Below are positions 28,358 through 42,590 of a stretch of 64,000 nucleotides of DNA, in pieces. Every line of letters begins with the position of its first letter. Within the stretch, counting starts at the first letter, position 1. The DNA lies in NCBI RefSeq assembly GCF_014646575.1, contig NZ_BMNN01000001.1, positions 310,001-374,000 of the forward strand, in the 5' to 3' direction. Both the position numbers and the translations under genes were made by a program. Source of the stretch: Halopseudomonas pertucinogena. Lineage in GTDB: Bacteria > Pseudomonadota > Gammaproteobacteria > Pseudomonadales > Pseudomonadaceae. A model generated the notes under the pieces. The model was not told the DNA's origin and ran no database searches. It saw only the letters and a program-made list of their open reading frames with translations.

Positions 28358-29281
28358 ATGCGTAACGTTAGCGCGCTAATGAGCATGACATGTCTGGCAA
28401 TATTGCCCGGTTGTGACGATGGTCCAAGTGTCGGTGCGGAGGAGCTAAACCAGCGTCTGGCCCAGTTAGAAGAAAAAGCAAAGCAGAACATGGTTTTTAT
28501 AGAAGGCGGCACCTTCACCATGGGCGACTTCGGTGCCGTTGGAGAGGACGGAGTCTGGCGTCCTTTCTTTCCTCCGACAGCGGAGCGAAATAAGGCACAC
28601 ACTGTTACGCTTTCCAGCTATTCGATAAGCAACCAGAAAACTACTTGGGAAGATTTTGATACTTACCTGATCGCTAACGACGGGGACGTTATCGAAAGAG
28701 TATTCAACGAAGAATGGAAAAGAGAGCCCTTTCAGAACGTCGGGTCCAGCCCGTTCTATTTGAGAAATCCTGCCCAGGTAACATGGAAAGAGGCAAATGA
28801 TTACTGCTATTGGCTCGGCCAGCGTATCCAGCTTCCTTTAGCCTTGCCTACGTCGGCTCAATGGGAGTTTGCGGCGCGGAATCGAGGTAGCACAGAATGG
28901 ATCTTTTCCACTCACGATGGGAAACCGCTGCATGTTCATCACGATCTTTATGAGCAGGTGGGGGAGGGCCCGGAATATGTTCCGGTAGGTAGTCGCCTGC
29001 CACCCAATCCGCTGGGTATCTACGACATGGCAGACAACGGAAAGGAGTGGGTAAGCGATTGGTTCTCGGATACCTGGTATCGGGATAACCCAGAAATAAC
29101 GGACCCTACAGGGCCGGCGGATGGTACCGAAAAGGTGGTTCGTAACCTGGACTTCAGCTTTTCCCGCATAGGTATGCCGGAGTCAGTTCCAACTATCCAT
29201 TCCGAGGATCGATTTCTTGTGACTCAATTCACTTTTCGCTGCGCGCTCCAGAGCAGCACAGAGGGCACTCAGGTTGAATAA
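28358..29281 (+). CDS. FGE/SUMF1-domain lipoprotein (first copy)
   Basis: The 307-residue product has a lipoprotein signal (MRNVSALMSMTCLAILPGC, lipobox LPGC), a short coiled stretch (AEELNQRLAQLEEKAKQ), then a formylglycine-generating-enzyme-like domain. GGTFTMGDFG, TWKEANDYCYWLGQR, LPTSAQWEFAARNRG and YDMADNGKEWVSDWF are the hallmarks. The catalytic Cys pair of true FGE enzymes is not evident, so a binding rather than enzymatic role is likely. No sulfatase gene is nearby. It may be an accessory immunity lipoprotein against the lipases; that is inference from context. The ATG at 28358 is preferred over a start inside copy C. Confidence 0.8.
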   Translation: MRNVSALMSMTCLAILPGCDDGPSVGAEELNQRLAQLEEKAKQNMVFIEGGTFTMGDFGAVGEDGVWRPFFPPTAERNKAHTVTLSSYSISNQKTTWEDFDTYLIANDGDVIERVFNEEWKREPFQNVGSSPFYLRNPAQVTWKEANDYCYWLGQRIQLPLALPTSAQWEFAARNRGSTEWIFSTHDGKPLHVHHDLYEQVGEGPEYVPVGSRLPPNPLGIYDMADNGKEWVSDWFSDTWYRDNPEITDPTGPADGTEKVVRNLDFSFSRIGMPESVPTIHSEDRFLVTQFTFRCALQSSTEGTQVE

Positions 29282-29316
29282 GTTAACTATCCGATACCTG
29301 AAATGAGGAGCAGGTG

Positions 29317-30270
29317 ATGCAGGCGTTATCACTGCGCAACGCTGTCGCTCTCTTGTGCCTCTCTTGTCTGGCGGCGCTGTCAGGGTGCAATCGCGATAGG
29401 GGCATTGATGCGCAGGAGCTTGATCAGCGCCTGGCCCGGCTCGAAGCCAAGGCCATGGGTGGCCTGGTCTTTATCGAAGGCGGCACCTTCACCATGGGCG
29501 ACTTTGGCGCGGTAGGCGAGGACGGCATTTGGCGGCCTTTCTTCCCGCCCACTATCGAGGAGGATCAGCCGCATGAGGTCACGCTGTCGAGTTATTCGTT
29601 AAGTCGCCACAAAACCACATGGGAAGATTTCGATACTTACCTGCTCGCTAACGACTTGGATGTAATCGAAAGGGTATTCAACGAAGAATGGAAAAGAGAG
29701 CCTTTCCAGAGCGACGAGTCCAGTCCGTTCTATTTGAAAAATCCCGCCCAGGTTACATGGGAAGAGGCCAATGATTACTGCCATTGGCTCGGCCAACGTA
29801 CACAGCTGCCCTTAGCATTACCTACGTCGGCGCAATGGGAGTTTGCCGCGCGGAATCGAGGCAGTACGGACTGGATCTTCTCCACTCATGACGGCAAACC
29901 GCTTCATGCTCACCGCGACCTCTATGAGCAGGTTGGGGAGGGTGCCGATTATGTTCCGGTTGGTAGCCGGCTACCGCTTAACCCTCTGGGTATCTACGAC
30001 ATGGCGGACAATGGGAAAGAATGGGTAAGCGATTGGTTTTCGGAAACCTGGTATCGGGATAATCCAACAATAACGGACCCTACTGGGCCAGCCGATGGTG
30101 CCGAGAAGGTGGTCCGTAACCTGGATTTCAGCTTTTCTCGCATCGGTATGCCGGAAACAGTTCAAACCATGCATTCAGAGGACCGTTTTCTAGTGACCCA
30201 ATTTACTTTCCGCTGCGCCCTTCAGAGCCCCAATCCTCTGAAAGAATTTCGGGGCAAAGGCGGTGATTGA
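29317..30270 (+). CDS. FGE/SUMF1-domain lipoprotein (second copy)
   Basis: Paralog of the preceding gene, 317 residues from ATG 29317 behind GAGGAG (a GTG at 29314 would add one residue). It has a lipobox at LSGC and the same domain order: GGTFTMGDFG, EEANDYCHWLGQRTQLPL, PTSAQWEFAARNRGSTDW, MADNGKEWVSDWF. The two copies are very similar at DNA level through the middle, and a third truncated copy lies at 23128. The stop codon is the last island feature and overlaps the right flanking repeat. Confidence 0.8.
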   Translation: MQALSLRNAVALLCLSCLAALSGCNRDRGIDAQELDQRLARLEAKAMGGLVFIEGGTFTMGDFGAVGEDGIWRPFFPPTIEEDQPHEVTLSSYSLSRHKTTWEDFDTYLLANDLDVIERVFNEEWKREPFQSDESSPFYLKNPAQVTWEEANDYCHWLGQRTQLPLALPTSAQWEFAARNRGSTDWIFSTHDGKPLHAHRDLYEQVGEGADYVPVGSRLPLNPLGIYDMADNGKEWVSDWFSETWYRDNPTITDPTGPADGAEKVVRNLDFSFSRIGMPETVQTMHSEDRFLVTQFTFRCALQSPNPLKEFRGKGGD

Positions 30271-30278
30271 CAGCTGAT
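30269..30278 (+). repeat. right copy of 10-bp direct repeat flanking the T6SS island
   Basis: GACAGCTGAT, identical to 15058-15067; it overlaps the stop of the last island gene by two bases. The remaining 150 bases before dnaE hold no gene. An open frame from 30335 into dnaE is proline-rich and is not taken as coding. Confidence 0.5.
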
Positions 30279-30427
30279 CGCGGCCTGACGAGCCGCAGCA
30301 CATCACACAAGTCCAGCCCAGCGGCCAGCCCAACATGCGCCCACGGAGCAGCACGCATCGCTGGCCCCCACCGCCCCCCCTCGTTACAATCCTGCGGTTA
30401 CCTACCATCCCCCCAATCAGGAAGAAT

Positions 30428-33400
30428 ATGAGCGTTCCCTTCGTCCATCTGCGTGTGCATACCGAGTTTTCGCTGGTTGATGGCCTGGTTCGGATCAAGC
30501 CGTTCGCCAAGGCGGTGGCGGCGGCCGGAATGCCGGCGGTGGCGGTTACCGATCAGAGCAACATGTGCAGCCTGGTCAAGTTCTACCGCTCGGCCATGGG
30601 CGCGGGGATCAAGCCGATCGTCGGGGTGGATATCTGGTTGACCAGCGAGGAGGACCCCGATCAGGTCAGCCGCATGACTCTGCTGGCGATGAACAACCAG
30701 GGCTACCGCAATCTCACCGAACTGATTTCCCGGGGCTACACCGAGGGTCAGCGCAACGGGCTGGCTACCGTCGAGCGTGATTGGGTGGCCGCTGCCAGCG
30801 AAGGGGTGATCGCTCTCTCCGGAGCGAAGGAAGGGGAGGTCGGTCAGGCCTTGCTTTCCAACGACCCGGCTCAGGCGGATCGTCTGCTGAAATACTGGAT
30901 GGAAGTTTTTCCGGGGCGCTTCTATCTCGAACTGCAACGCACCAGCCGGCCCCGCGATGAAGAACATCTGCACGCCGCCGTCGCGCTGGCCGGTCGCCAT
31001 GTCTGCCCTGTGGTTGCCACAAACGATGTGCGCTTCCTCAAGCGCGAAGATTACGAGGCTCATGAAACCCGCGTCTGCATCGGTGAAGGCCGTGTGCTGG
31101 GCGACCCGCGGCGTACCCGCCAGTACAGTGAAGAGCAGTACCTGAAGACCCCTGAGGAAATGGCCGCGCTGTTCTCGGATATCCCCGAAGCGCTGGCCAA
31201 CAGTGTGGAGATCGCCAAGCGCTGTAACGTTGAGGTCAAGCTCGGCACCTACTTCCTGCCCGATTTTCCGGTGCCCGACGGCATGACCATGGATGATTAC
31301 TTCCGCAAAGTCTCCCTCGAAGGACTGGAAGAACGCTTCAAGGTGATCCTCCCGCCCGACTCGGAAAACTACGAGGAGCGCCGCCAGGTCTATCTGGACC
31401 GGCTGAAGTTCGAACTGGATATCATCATCCAGATGGGCTTCCCGGGTTACTTTCTGGTGGTCATGGACTTCATCAAGTGGGCCAAGAGCAACGGCGTACC
31501 GGTGGGCCCTGGCCGGGGTTCGGGTGCCGGCTCGCTGGTCGCCTATGCATTGTTGATCACCGATCTGGACCCGCTTGAATACGACCTGCTGTTCGAGCGA
31601 TTCCTCAACCCGGAACGGGTTTCCATGCCCGACTTCGACATCGACTTCTGCATGGAAGGCCGCGACCGGGTGATCGAATACGTGGCTGACACCTATGGCC
31701 GCGATGCGGTCTCGCAGATCATTACTTTCGGCACCATGGCCGCCAAGGCGGTGGTGCGTGACGTCGCCCGGGTGCAGGGCAAGTCCTACGGGCTGGCGGA
31801 CCGGCTGTCGAAGATGATCCCCTTCGAGGTCGGCATGACCCTGCAGAAGGCCTACGAGCAGGAAGAGCCGCTGCGCGAATTCCTCGAGGTGGACGAGGAA
31901 GCCCAGGAAATCTGGGAAATGGCGCTCAAGCTTGAGGGCATCACCCGTAACGTCGGCAAGCACGCCGGTGGTGTGGTGATCGCGCCGACCAAGCTGACCG
32001 ACTTTGCGCCCCTGTATTGCGACGAGGCCGGTGAAGGCCTGGTGACCCAGTTCGACAAGGACGACGTGGAAGCGGCGGGGCTGGTCAAGTTCGACTTCCT
32101 CGGGCTGCGCACCCTGACCATCATCGACTGGGCGCTGGACACCATCAATGCGATCCGCGCGGAAGAGGGCAAGCCGCCGCTGGATATCGACCGCATTCCG
32201 CTGGACGACGCACCCACCTACGCCATGCTGCAGAAGGCCGAGACCACGGCTGTATTCCAGCTGGAATCCCGCGGCATGAAGGAGCTGATCAAGAAGCTCA
32301 AGCCGGACTGCCTGGAAGACATGATCGCTCTGGTGGCATTGTTCCGCCCGGGCCCCCTGCAGTCGGGCATGGTCGACGACTTCATCAACCGCAAGCATGG
32401 TCGAGAGCAGATTTCCTATCCGCACCCGGATTACCAGTATGCCGGTCTCGAGCCGGTACTGAAGCCGACCTACGGCATCATCCTGTATCAGGAACAGGTG
32501 ATGCAGATTGCCCAGATCATGGCTGGTTATACCCTTGGCGGCGCGGACATGCTGCGTCGGGCCATGGGCAAGAAGAAGCCAGAAGAGATGGCCGAGCAGA
32601 GGGCGATCTTCCTCGCGGGCTGCGAGAAGAACGGCATCTCGGCGGATCTGGCCGGCAACATCTTTGACCTGGTGGAGAAGTTCGCCGGTTACGGCTTCAA
32701 TAAGTCGCACTCGGCGGCCTACGGTCTGGTCTCCTACCAGACGGCCTGGCTGAAAGCCCATTACCCAGCGCCGTTCATGGCGGCGGTACTCTCGGCGGAT
32801 ATGCACAACACCGACAAGGTGGTGACGCTGATCGAGGAGTGCCGCAGCATGAAGCTGCGGATGAAGGCGCCGGATGTGAATCTTTCTTCCTACAAGTTCA
32901 CGGTGGATGACGGTGGCAGTGTGGTCTACGGTCTGGGGGCCATCAAGGGAGTAGGGGAAGGCCCGGTGGAGACCATCGTGCAGACTCGCCAGGAGGGTGG
33001 GCCGTTCACCGATCTGTTCGATTTCTGCGCCCGGGTCGATCTCAAGCGGATCAACAAGCGGGTGATGGAAGCGCTGATCCGCTCCGGCGCGCTGGACTCG
33101 CTCGGACCGTTCTTCCATACCGAGCAGCAGGCCTATCTGAAGGACGTGGACCGCAACCGTGCGGCACTGGCCGCCGCCATGGAAGAGGCCATCGCCGCCG
33201 CCGAGCAGACCCTGCGCAGTGCGGACAGCGGACATGATGACCTGTTCGGTGACCTGCTCGGTCCGGCGGCGGACCGGGATGTGTTCGAGGCCTATCGCAA
33301 CGTTCGGGAATGGAGCTTCAAGGAACGCCTGCGCGGGGAGAAGGACACCTTGGGGCTCTACCTGACCGGACACCCGATCGACGAGTATGAACAGGAAGTG

Positions 33401-33952
33401 CGCCGCTTCGCACGCCAGCGGATCATTGACCTCAAGCCGTCCCGAGAGGCGCAGACCATCGCCGGTCTGGTCTTCGATATGCGGGTGATGAAGAGCAAGC
33501 GCGGAGACAAGGTAGGCTTCGTCACCCTGGATGACCGCTCCGCCCGGGTCGAGGTGTCGCTGTTCGCCGAAGCCTTCCAGGCTGCTCAGGCGCTGCTGCA
33601 GAAAGACGCGCTGCTCGTGGTGGAAGGGGAGGTGGCAGTGGACGATTTCTCCGGTGGCATGCGGGTGCGGGCCAAGCGGGTGATGAGCCTGGAAGAGGCC
33701 CGTACCGCCTTGCTCGACAGCGTGCGCATCAGCCTCGACACCCGGCGCCACGAGCCGTCCTGCCTCAGCCAGCTGGCGGGCGTGCTGCAGCAGTACAAGG
33801 GAGAATGCCCTGTTACCGTCGAGCTGCAACGCCCGGACGCCGAGGCTCTGCTTCGTCTTGGCGACGGCTGGCGGGTCGAGCCGGCGGACGAACTGGTGCA
33901 GACGCTGCGTGACCAGTTGGGCAAGGACAGCGTCTCTCTGCACTACAGATAG
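30428..33952 (+). CDS. dnaE: DNA polymerase III alpha subunit (replicative)
   Basis: Catalytic subunit of the chromosomal replicase. The 1174-residue product starts [20 protein letters not shown] (PHP domain). The polymerase motif [15 protein letters not shown] supplies catalytic Asp 402 and 404. The region [14 protein letters not shown] and the finger segment [12 protein letters not shown]-like ([20 protein letters not shown]) follow, then helix-hairpin-helix and OB domains near the C-terminus. ATG 30428 follows an AGGAAG. It is essential and continues the housekeeping run interrupted by the T6SS island. Confidence 0.97.
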   Translation: MSVPFVHLRVHTEFSLVDGLVRIKPFAKAVAAAGMPAVAVTDQSNMCSLVKFYRSAMGAGIKPIVGVDIWLTSEEDPDQVSRMTLLAMNNQGYRNLTELISRGYTEGQRNGLATVERDWVAAASEGVIALSGAKEGEVGQALLSNDPAQADRLLKYWMEVFPGRFYLELQRTSRPRDEEHLHAAVALAGRHVCPVVATNDVRFLKREDYEAHETRVCIGEGRVLGDPRRTRQYSEEQYLKTPEEMAALFSDIPEALANSVEIAKRCNVEVKLGTYFLPDFPVPDGMTMDDYFRKVSLEGLEERFKVILPPDSENYEERRQVYLDRLKFELDIIIQMGFPGYFLVVMDFIKWAKSNGVPVGPGRGSGAGSLVAYALLITDLDPLEYDLLFERFLNPERVSMPDFDIDFCMEGRDRVIEYVADTYGRDAVSQIITFGTMAAKAVVRDVARVQGKSYGLADRLSKMIPFEVGMTLQKAYEQEEPLREFLEVDEEAQEIWEMALKLEGITRNVGKHAGGVVIAPTKLTDFAPLYCDEAGEGLVTQFDKDDVEAAGLVKFDFLGLRTLTIIDWALDTINAIRAEEGKPPLDIDRIPLDDAPTYAMLQKAETTAVFQLESRGMKELIKKLKPDCLEDMIALVALFRPGPLQSGMVDDFINRKHGREQISYPHPDYQYAGLEPVLKPTYGIILYQEQVMQIAQIMAGYTLGGADMLRRAMGKKKPEEMAEQRAIFLAGCEKNGISADLAGNIFDLVEKFAGYGFNKSHSAAYGLVSYQTAWLKAHYPAPFMAAVLSADMHNTDKVVTLIEECRSMKLRMKAPDVNLSSYKFTVDDGGSVVYGLGAIKGVGEGPVETIVQTRQEGGPFTDLFDFCARVDLKRINKRVMEALIRSGALDSLGPFFHTEQQAYLKDVDRNRAALAAAMEEAIAAAEQTLRSADSGHDDLFGDLLGPAADRDVFEAYRNVREWSFKERLRGEKDTLGLYLTGHPIDEYEQEVRRFARQRIIDLKPSREAQTIAGLVFDMRVMKSKRGDKVGFVTLDDRSARVEVSLFAEAFQAAQALLQKDALLVVEGEVAVDDFSGGMRVRAKRVMSLEEARTALLDSVRISLDTRRHEPSCLSQLAGVLQQYKGECPVTVELQRPDAEALLRLGDGWRVEPADELVQTLRDQLGKDSVSLHYR

Positions 33953-34052
33953 AAAAAGTACGGGGCGGACCGCTCGACGCGTTCCGACCATTCCCGTAAG
34001 GTAACGCAAAAATTACAGGACGCCCCGTGGGGGCTGTGGATAATCGTCGCTT

Positions 34053-35009
34053 ATGATCAGAAGCCAGAAATACCTCGAATTCGAACAGCCGATCGCCGAT
34101 CTGCAGGCCAAGATTGAAGAGCTGCGGCTGGTTGGCAGCGACAACTCGCTGAACATCACCGAGGAAATCACCCGCCTGCAGGCCAAGAGCCAGACTCTGA
34201 CCGAGAGCATTTTCGCCAATCTCTCAAGCTGGCAGGTGACCCAGATGTCGCGCCATCCCCAGCGTCCCTACACGTTGGACTACATCAAACACATCTTCAC
34301 CGACTTCGAAGAGTTGCACGGCGACCGTCACTTTGCCGACGACGCTGCCATTGTCGGAGGCATCGCCCGACTGGATGGTCGCCCCGTCATGGTCATCGGT
34401 CACCAGAAGGGCCGCGACGTGAAGGAGAAGGTGCGCCGCAACTTCGGCATGCCCAAGCCCGAGGGCTATCGCAAGGCCTGCCGTCTGATGCAGATGGCCG
34501 AGCGCTTCAAGATGCCGATCATCACCTTCATCGACACCCCGGGTGCCTACCCGGGCATCGATGCCGAGGAGCGCGGTCAGAGCGAAGCCATTGCCTGGAA
34601 CCTGCAGGTCATGTCCCGTCTGAAAACCCCCATCATCTCGACCGTGATTGGCGAAGGTGGCTCCGGTGGGGCGCTGGCGATTGGCGTCTGCGACCGTCTG
34701 ATGATGCTGCAGTATTCCATCTACTCGGTGATCTCTCCTGAAGGCTGCGCCTCGATCCTGTGGAAGAGTGCGGAGAAGGCCTCCGACGCCGCCGAGGCCA
34801 TGGGCGTGACTGCGCCGCGGCTGAAGGAGCTGGGTCTGGTCGACAATCTGATCACCGAGCCGCTGGGTGGCGCCCACCGCGATGTGCCGGAAACCGCCTC
34901 CCGCATCAAGGCCCAGCTGCTGGCCGAACTGGAGCAGCTCGACCGCCGCACCACCGAGGAACTGCTGGACAGCCGTTACGAGCGGCTGATGGCGTTCGGA
35001 CTCAAGTAA
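34053..35009 (+). CDS. accA: acetyl-CoA carboxylase carboxyltransferase subunit alpha
   Basis: With AccD it transfers CO2 from carboxybiotin to acetyl-CoA, the first step of fatty acid synthesis. The 318-residue product shows the family start [19 protein letters not shown], the crotonase-fold core [20 protein letters not shown] and [16 protein letters not shown]. Directly downstream of dnaE, as in many gammaproteobacteria. Its stop overlaps the tilS start by one base. Confidence 0.97.
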   Translation: MIRSQKYLEFEQPIADLQAKIEELRLVGSDNSLNITEEITRLQAKSQTLTESIFANLSSWQVTQMSRHPQRPYTLDYIKHIFTDFEELHGDRHFADDAAIVGGIARLDGRPVMVIGHQKGRDVKEKVRRNFGMPKPEGYRKACRLMQMAERFKMPIITFIDTPGAYPGIDAEERGQSEAIAWNLQVMSRLKTPIISTVIGEGGSGGALAIGVCDRLMMLQYSIYSVISPEGCASILWKSAEKASDAAEAMGVTAPRLKELGLVDNLITEPLGGAHRDVPETASRIKAQLLAELEQLDRRTTEELLDSRYERLMAFGLK

Positions 35010-36334
35010 TGCTCAATCTGCAGGATGTGCTGGGGCAACTGGCACCCTGCATGGATGCCCCGGTCTGCTGGCTGGGGCTGTCCGGCGGTCTGGATTCCAT
35101 GGTGCTGCTCGAGGCCGTGGACCAGCTGCGGCGCCGGCATTCCCTTCCCCCCATCAAGGCCATCCATGTCCACCATGGTCTGCATCCCGACGCCGACAAC
35201 TGGGTCGCCCATTGCCAGCACGAATGTGACGTTCGGCAGATAGAACTATCTGTTCATCGTGTGCGGCTACCCGAAGGCGGCAACGTGGAAGAACTGGCCC
35301 GGGATGCCCGTTACGGGGTATTCGAACAATGCCTGCAGCCCGGAGACTGGCTGCTGCTGGCGCACCACGCCGACGATCAGCTGGAGACCCTGCTGTTCCG
35401 GCTCATGCGCGGTGCCGGGGTGCACGGTATGACCGGAATGCCGGTCAGTCGTCCGCTCGGGCAGGGGCAGTTGTTGCGGCCGCTGTTGCGCTGGACCCGC
35501 GACCAGCTTGCCGACTGGGCTACTGCCCAGCAGTTGAGTTGGATAGAAGACCCGGCCAACGCCGACCCCCGCTATGCGCGTACCGCGCTGCGGCATCAGC
35601 TGCTACCCTGTCTGCGTGAACACTGGAGCACGTTGCCGGACAACCTGTTGCGTCTGGCCGGGCATGCCAGCGAGGCGGTGGTGCTGCTCGACGAGCGCGC
35701 CGATGAGGATCTGCAACGGGCCGCGACGCCGGTTGAGGATGGCTGGCTGGAGGGCTGGCCGAGTCTGGAACTCCAGGCACTGCTGCGGTTGAGCTCAGCC
35801 CGGCAGGCCAACCTCTTGCGCTACTGGCTGCGTCGCCATGGCCTGCGGCTGCCGGATCAGCGCCATCTGAACACCCTGCTGGAGCAGCTCAACGCCCAGC
35901 AGGACACTCAGCCCGAACTGGGAATGGCGGGCGCACGGATATACCGTTCGTCGGGCCGGCTCTGGCTGCTGCCGGGCGGCGGCATGCCGGCAGGCATTGA
36001 GCAGCCTCTGGTATCGCTGCAGAGCACAACACTGGCCGCAGGCAATGGCCGTCTGCTTGTCCAGAAGGGCGGACCGCTTATCTGGCAGGACGGCAACTGG
36101 CGGATCGCCTACCGTCGCGGCGGCGAGCAGATAAAGCTGCCGGGGCGACCGGCGCAGAGTCTGAAAAAGCTGTTTCAGGAGGCTGATATTCCTGCCTGGC
36201 TGCGCCCTGCGGTGCCCTTGCTATACTGCGACGACCAGCTGGTGTCCGTGGCTGGTCGCTGGAATGCGGAACAGATGCTGAAGGGGGCCGGGGCCGATGG
36301 ATTCAGTGTGCGTTGGGAGCCGATTCCGCATTGA
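35009..36334 (+). CDS. tilS: tRNA(Ile)-lysidine synthetase
   Basis: Converts the anticodon wobble C of one tRNA-Ile to lysidine so that it reads AUA. The 441-residue product begins [10 protein letters not shown] and carries the PP-loop SGGLDS at residues 25-30, the AHHADDQLETLLFRLMRGAG segment and the TilS C-terminal domain (GGEQIKLPGRPAQSLKKLF). The ATG overlaps the accA TAA. A longer frame from 34760 overlaps accA and is not accepted. Confidence 0.95.
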   Translation: MLNLQDVLGQLAPCMDAPVCWLGLSGGLDSMVLLEAVDQLRRRHSLPPIKAIHVHHGLHPDADNWVAHCQHECDVRQIELSVHRVRLPEGGNVEELARDARYGVFEQCLQPGDWLLLAHHADDQLETLLFRLMRGAGVHGMTGMPVSRPLGQGQLLRPLLRWTRDQLADWATAQQLSWIEDPANADPRYARTALRHQLLPCLREHWSTLPDNLLRLAGHASEAVVLLDERADEDLQRAATPVEDGWLEGWPSLELQALLRLSSARQANLLRYWLRRHGLRLPDQRHLNTLLEQLNAQQDTQPELGMAGARIYRSSGRLWLLPGGGMPAGIEQPLVSLQSTTLAAGNGRLLVQKGGPLIWQDGNWRIAYRRGGEQIKLPGRPAQSLKKLFQEADIPAWLRPAVPLLYCDDQLVSVAGRWNAEQMLKGAGADGFSVRWEPIPH

Positions 36335-36374
36335 GCGGATTCGGGCTGTCTGGTATCCTGACTTCCCATCTTGA

Positions 36375-40285
<3,911 letters not shown>

Positions 40286-40296
40286 TAGCCGGCAGA

Positions 40297-40316
40297 GGGC
40301 GGACCCTGGTCCGCCC
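40297..40316 (+). other. strong hairpin between eno and ftsB
   Basis: GGGCGGACC (40297-40305) pairs perfectly with GGTCCGCCC (40308-40316) around a two-base CT. No T-run follows, so it is more likely an RNA-stabilising or processing element than a terminator. The real loop must open the innermost pair. Confidence 0.5.
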
Positions 40317-40333
40317 CTAGGGAGAATCTGCGC

Positions 40334-40609
40334 TTGAAATGGCTCTGGGTAATATCGCTGGCCCTGCTCGCCGCCCTGCAGTATCGCCTGTGGGTCGGTG
40401 AAGGCAGTCTGGCGCATGTTGCCCAGCTCAAGCAGGAGATTGCCGAACAGCAGCGCGAGAACGAGAAGCTGCTGGAACGTAATCGCGTCCTGACCGCCGA
40501 AGTCATCGAGCTGAAGCAGGGGCTGGAGACCATCGAGGAACGTGCCCGTCACGAACTCGGCATGGTCAAGGAAGGCGAAACCCTGTTCCAGTTGAGTGGC
40601 GATGACTGA
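40334..40609 (+). CDS. ftsB: cell division protein FtsB
   Basis: Small bitopic inner-membrane protein that forms the FtsQLB divisome complex. The 91-residue product has one membrane helix (WLWVISLALLAALQYRLW, about residues 3-20), a coiled coil (about 30-70) and the conserved end RARHELGMVKEGETLFQL. Translation starts at a TTG (40334) about 10 bases after GGGAGAA; no ATG or GTG offers the family start. Position between eno and ispD is typical. Confidence 0.93.
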   Translation: MKWLWVISLALLAALQYRLWVGEGSLAHVAQLKQEIAEQQRENEKLLERNRVLTAEVIELKQGLETIEERARHELGMVKEGETLFQLSGDD

Positions 40610-41294
40610 CCCCCTCATTCCCTTCTGGGTGGTGATTCCTGCAGCGGGCGTCGGCTCGCGGATGCAGGCCGACCGCCCCAAGCAGTACCTGCCCCTTGCC
40701 GGGCGCACCCTCATCGAACATACCCTGGATTGCTTCCTCGGCCAGCCCGGCCTGCGGGGTCTGGTGGTGTGCCTGTCCGTGGATGATGGCTGGTGGCCGG
40801 ATCTGCCCTGTGCCAGCGATGAGCGCATCCAGCGCGCCGATGGCGGAAGGGAGCGGGCGGACTCGGTGCTCAGCGGGCTGGACCGGCTGGTCGAGCTGGG
40901 TGCCGATGACGCTGACTGGGTGCTGGTGCATGATGCCGCCCGGCCCAATCTGGCCGAGTCCGATCTGCACCGTCTGCTGGCAGAATTGCGTGACGACCCG
41001 GTTGGCGGCCTGCTGGCCGTACCGGTACGCGATACCCTGAAAATGGTCGGTGCCGATGGCCGGGTGACTGGCACGCCGGACCGATCCCAGTTCTGGCAGG
41101 CCTATACGCCGCAGATGTTCCGCCTCGGTGCCTTGCGCCGTGCGCTGGGCGAGGCACTGGCCGCCGGCGCCAATATCACCGACGAAGCCTCGGCCATCGA
41201 ATGGGCAGGGCAGGCGCCACGGCTGATCGAAGGCCGGGCGGACAATATCAAGGTCACCCGCCCGGAAGACCTGGAATTTCTGCGCCGGCGTTGA
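40602..41294 (+). CDS. ispD: 2-C-methyl-D-erythritol 4-phosphate cytidylyltransferase
   Basis: Third step of the MEP pathway: CTP plus MEP to CDP-methylerythritol. The 230-residue product starts at ATG 40602, inside the ftsB end, and shows the nucleotidyltransferase opening VIPAAGVGSRMQADRPKQYL, VLVHDAARPNLAESDL and the late KVTRPEDLEF. ispF, which often follows, is not adjacent here. Confidence 0.95.
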   Translation: MTDPLIPFWVVIPAAGVGSRMQADRPKQYLPLAGRTLIEHTLDCFLGQPGLRGLVVCLSVDDGWWPDLPCASDERIQRADGGRERADSVLSGLDRLVELGADDADWVLVHDAARPNLAESDLHRLLAELRDDPVGGLLAVPVRDTLKMVGADGRVTGTPDRSQFWQAYTPQMFRLGALRRALGEALAAGANITDEASAIEWAGQAPRLIEGRADNIKVTRPEDLEFLRRR

Positions 41295-41339
41295 GCCGGC
41301 TTTTTCTATCCAGCTGGCTGAAGCCGTACCTTCTCGGGT

Positions 41340-42423
41340 TCAGCCCCGCACCAGCCGGTTGTTCTCGCGGCGCACGCGCACCGGCAGGGGTGTCGCCAGA
41401 GCCGCTGCCGCCTGCTCGCCGAGCAGCGCGGTCACCGTCTGCCTTGCCTGATCATCCATCTCGGCGTAGTGGTCCAGCGCCCGCTGCCACATCCACAGGT
41501 TGTAGGAAAACACCAGCCGCTCCTCCTCGGTATCGCCCACGCGGTAGCGCAGGCTGCCGATGGCGCGGGGGATTTCCAGGGTATCCGGATTGGCGTCGGC
41601 CCACTGCTGCAGCTGGCGCGCCGTCTCCTGCAGCACAGGAACCTGCTCGGTGAACATGCGCTGCAGCACCGGCAGCAGGGTGGGGGGGCAGCTCATCGTC
41701 AGGCAGGAAACCCCCGGCGGCGGGCGGATCTATCATCCGTTCCACCCAGGCTGCGACCTGGGGCGCCTTCTCGCGCATCAGCCGGCCCGAGGCCGGGTCC
41801 CGATAGAGGTGGGCATACAGGGGGCCGATCAGACCGTAATCGCCGATGCTGGGGCGACCCCCCAGCAGGAAGTCGTGCTCGGCAAAGTGCCGGTCCAGTT
41901 CCGCGAGCAGCGCCAGATAGCTCTGCTCCAGCGCCGCCCGGGAGTGCGGGGTAACGCCGAGCCGGGGCAGGGCACCGGCGAAGGGGCCGGAGGCTTCCAG
42001 ACCGGCCTGATACTGCTCCCCGGCGCTGGCCTCGGGCAGGCGCACGCGACCGAATTCGGCAATGGCGAACTCGCGGTTCTCATCGATCATCCAGCGGTAG
42101 AGCATCGCCGGAATCACCAGCCATTCGTCACCGTAGGTCTCCAGCAGCAGGGCGATCAGCTTCTGGGAGGGGCCGGTGGGGTAGATGGCGGGTTCGGGAA
42201 ACTGCTGCTCCAGATGGTCGATGATCTCGGTGGAGTCCTGCAGTACCTGGTCCTGCGGGGTGACCAGCACCGGGATGTAGCGCACCCCGGTGCGCGGAAT
42301 GATCAGGTCGCGATAGACCTGGGGCGTGGCCAACTGCTCGGTGAAGGGGATGCCCTTGAACTGCAGATAGCTGCGTACCTTGCCGGTGTAGAGGGAAACC
42401 GGCGCGCCGATCAACTGATACAT
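41340..42423 (-). pseudogene. glutathione S-transferase family protein, frameshifted in a C7 tract
   Basis: Reading leftwards from ATG 42421-42423, the protein has a thioredoxin-like N-terminal domain (MYQLIGAPVSLYTGKVRSYL, IPVLVTPQDQVLQDSTEIID) and a GST-C-like helical domain (LLGGRPSIGDYGLIGPLYAH). After ELPP the frame loses similarity, and the natural continuation (TLLPVLQRMFTEQVPVLQE ...) is in the next frame, ending at 41340. The switch falls at seven consecutive C on the coding strand (41682-41688 G on the plus strand). Six would restore one 360-residue protein, so either a real slippage mutation or a sequencing error. Confidence 0.8.
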
Positions 42424-42590
42424 GGATCATCCTGTGTTCTGATTGTAATGAGCGCGGACCCACGCTGTGATCGGGTATTTTCGGGCTAAATGATCTTTGT
42501 TGCCACACCCGAATGTGGGTAACCTGTCCACTGTCGAGACAGATCTGCCCAGGTCAAAGCCAAATACAAGAACAGCAGTCGGGGCTCAGC

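Larger units (their letters stand above)
15058..30278. mobile_element. accessory T6SS effector/immunity island between rnhB and dnaE
   Basis: The segment between the housekeeping genes rnhB and dnaE holds vgrG, a phospholipase D effector, three paralogous immunity-type genes, lipoproteins, a DUF2235 protein and gene fragments. It contains no transposase or integrase. The same ten bases, GACAGCTGAT, lie just after the rnhB stop (15058-15067) and at the stop of the last island gene (30269-30278). The first part of the island is GC-rich like the chromosome; the part after about 20.4 kb is visibly poorer in GC. No T6SS structural genes are present, so this is an orphan VgrG effector locus. The island reading is an inference from gene content and the flanking repeat. 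Confidence 0.65.

Noticed and set aside
30398-34009. A 1203-codon open frame on the reverse strand
   Set aside because: Exact antisense shadow of dnaE; such long antisense frames arise from the third-position GC bias, and the forward protein is a clear DnaE.
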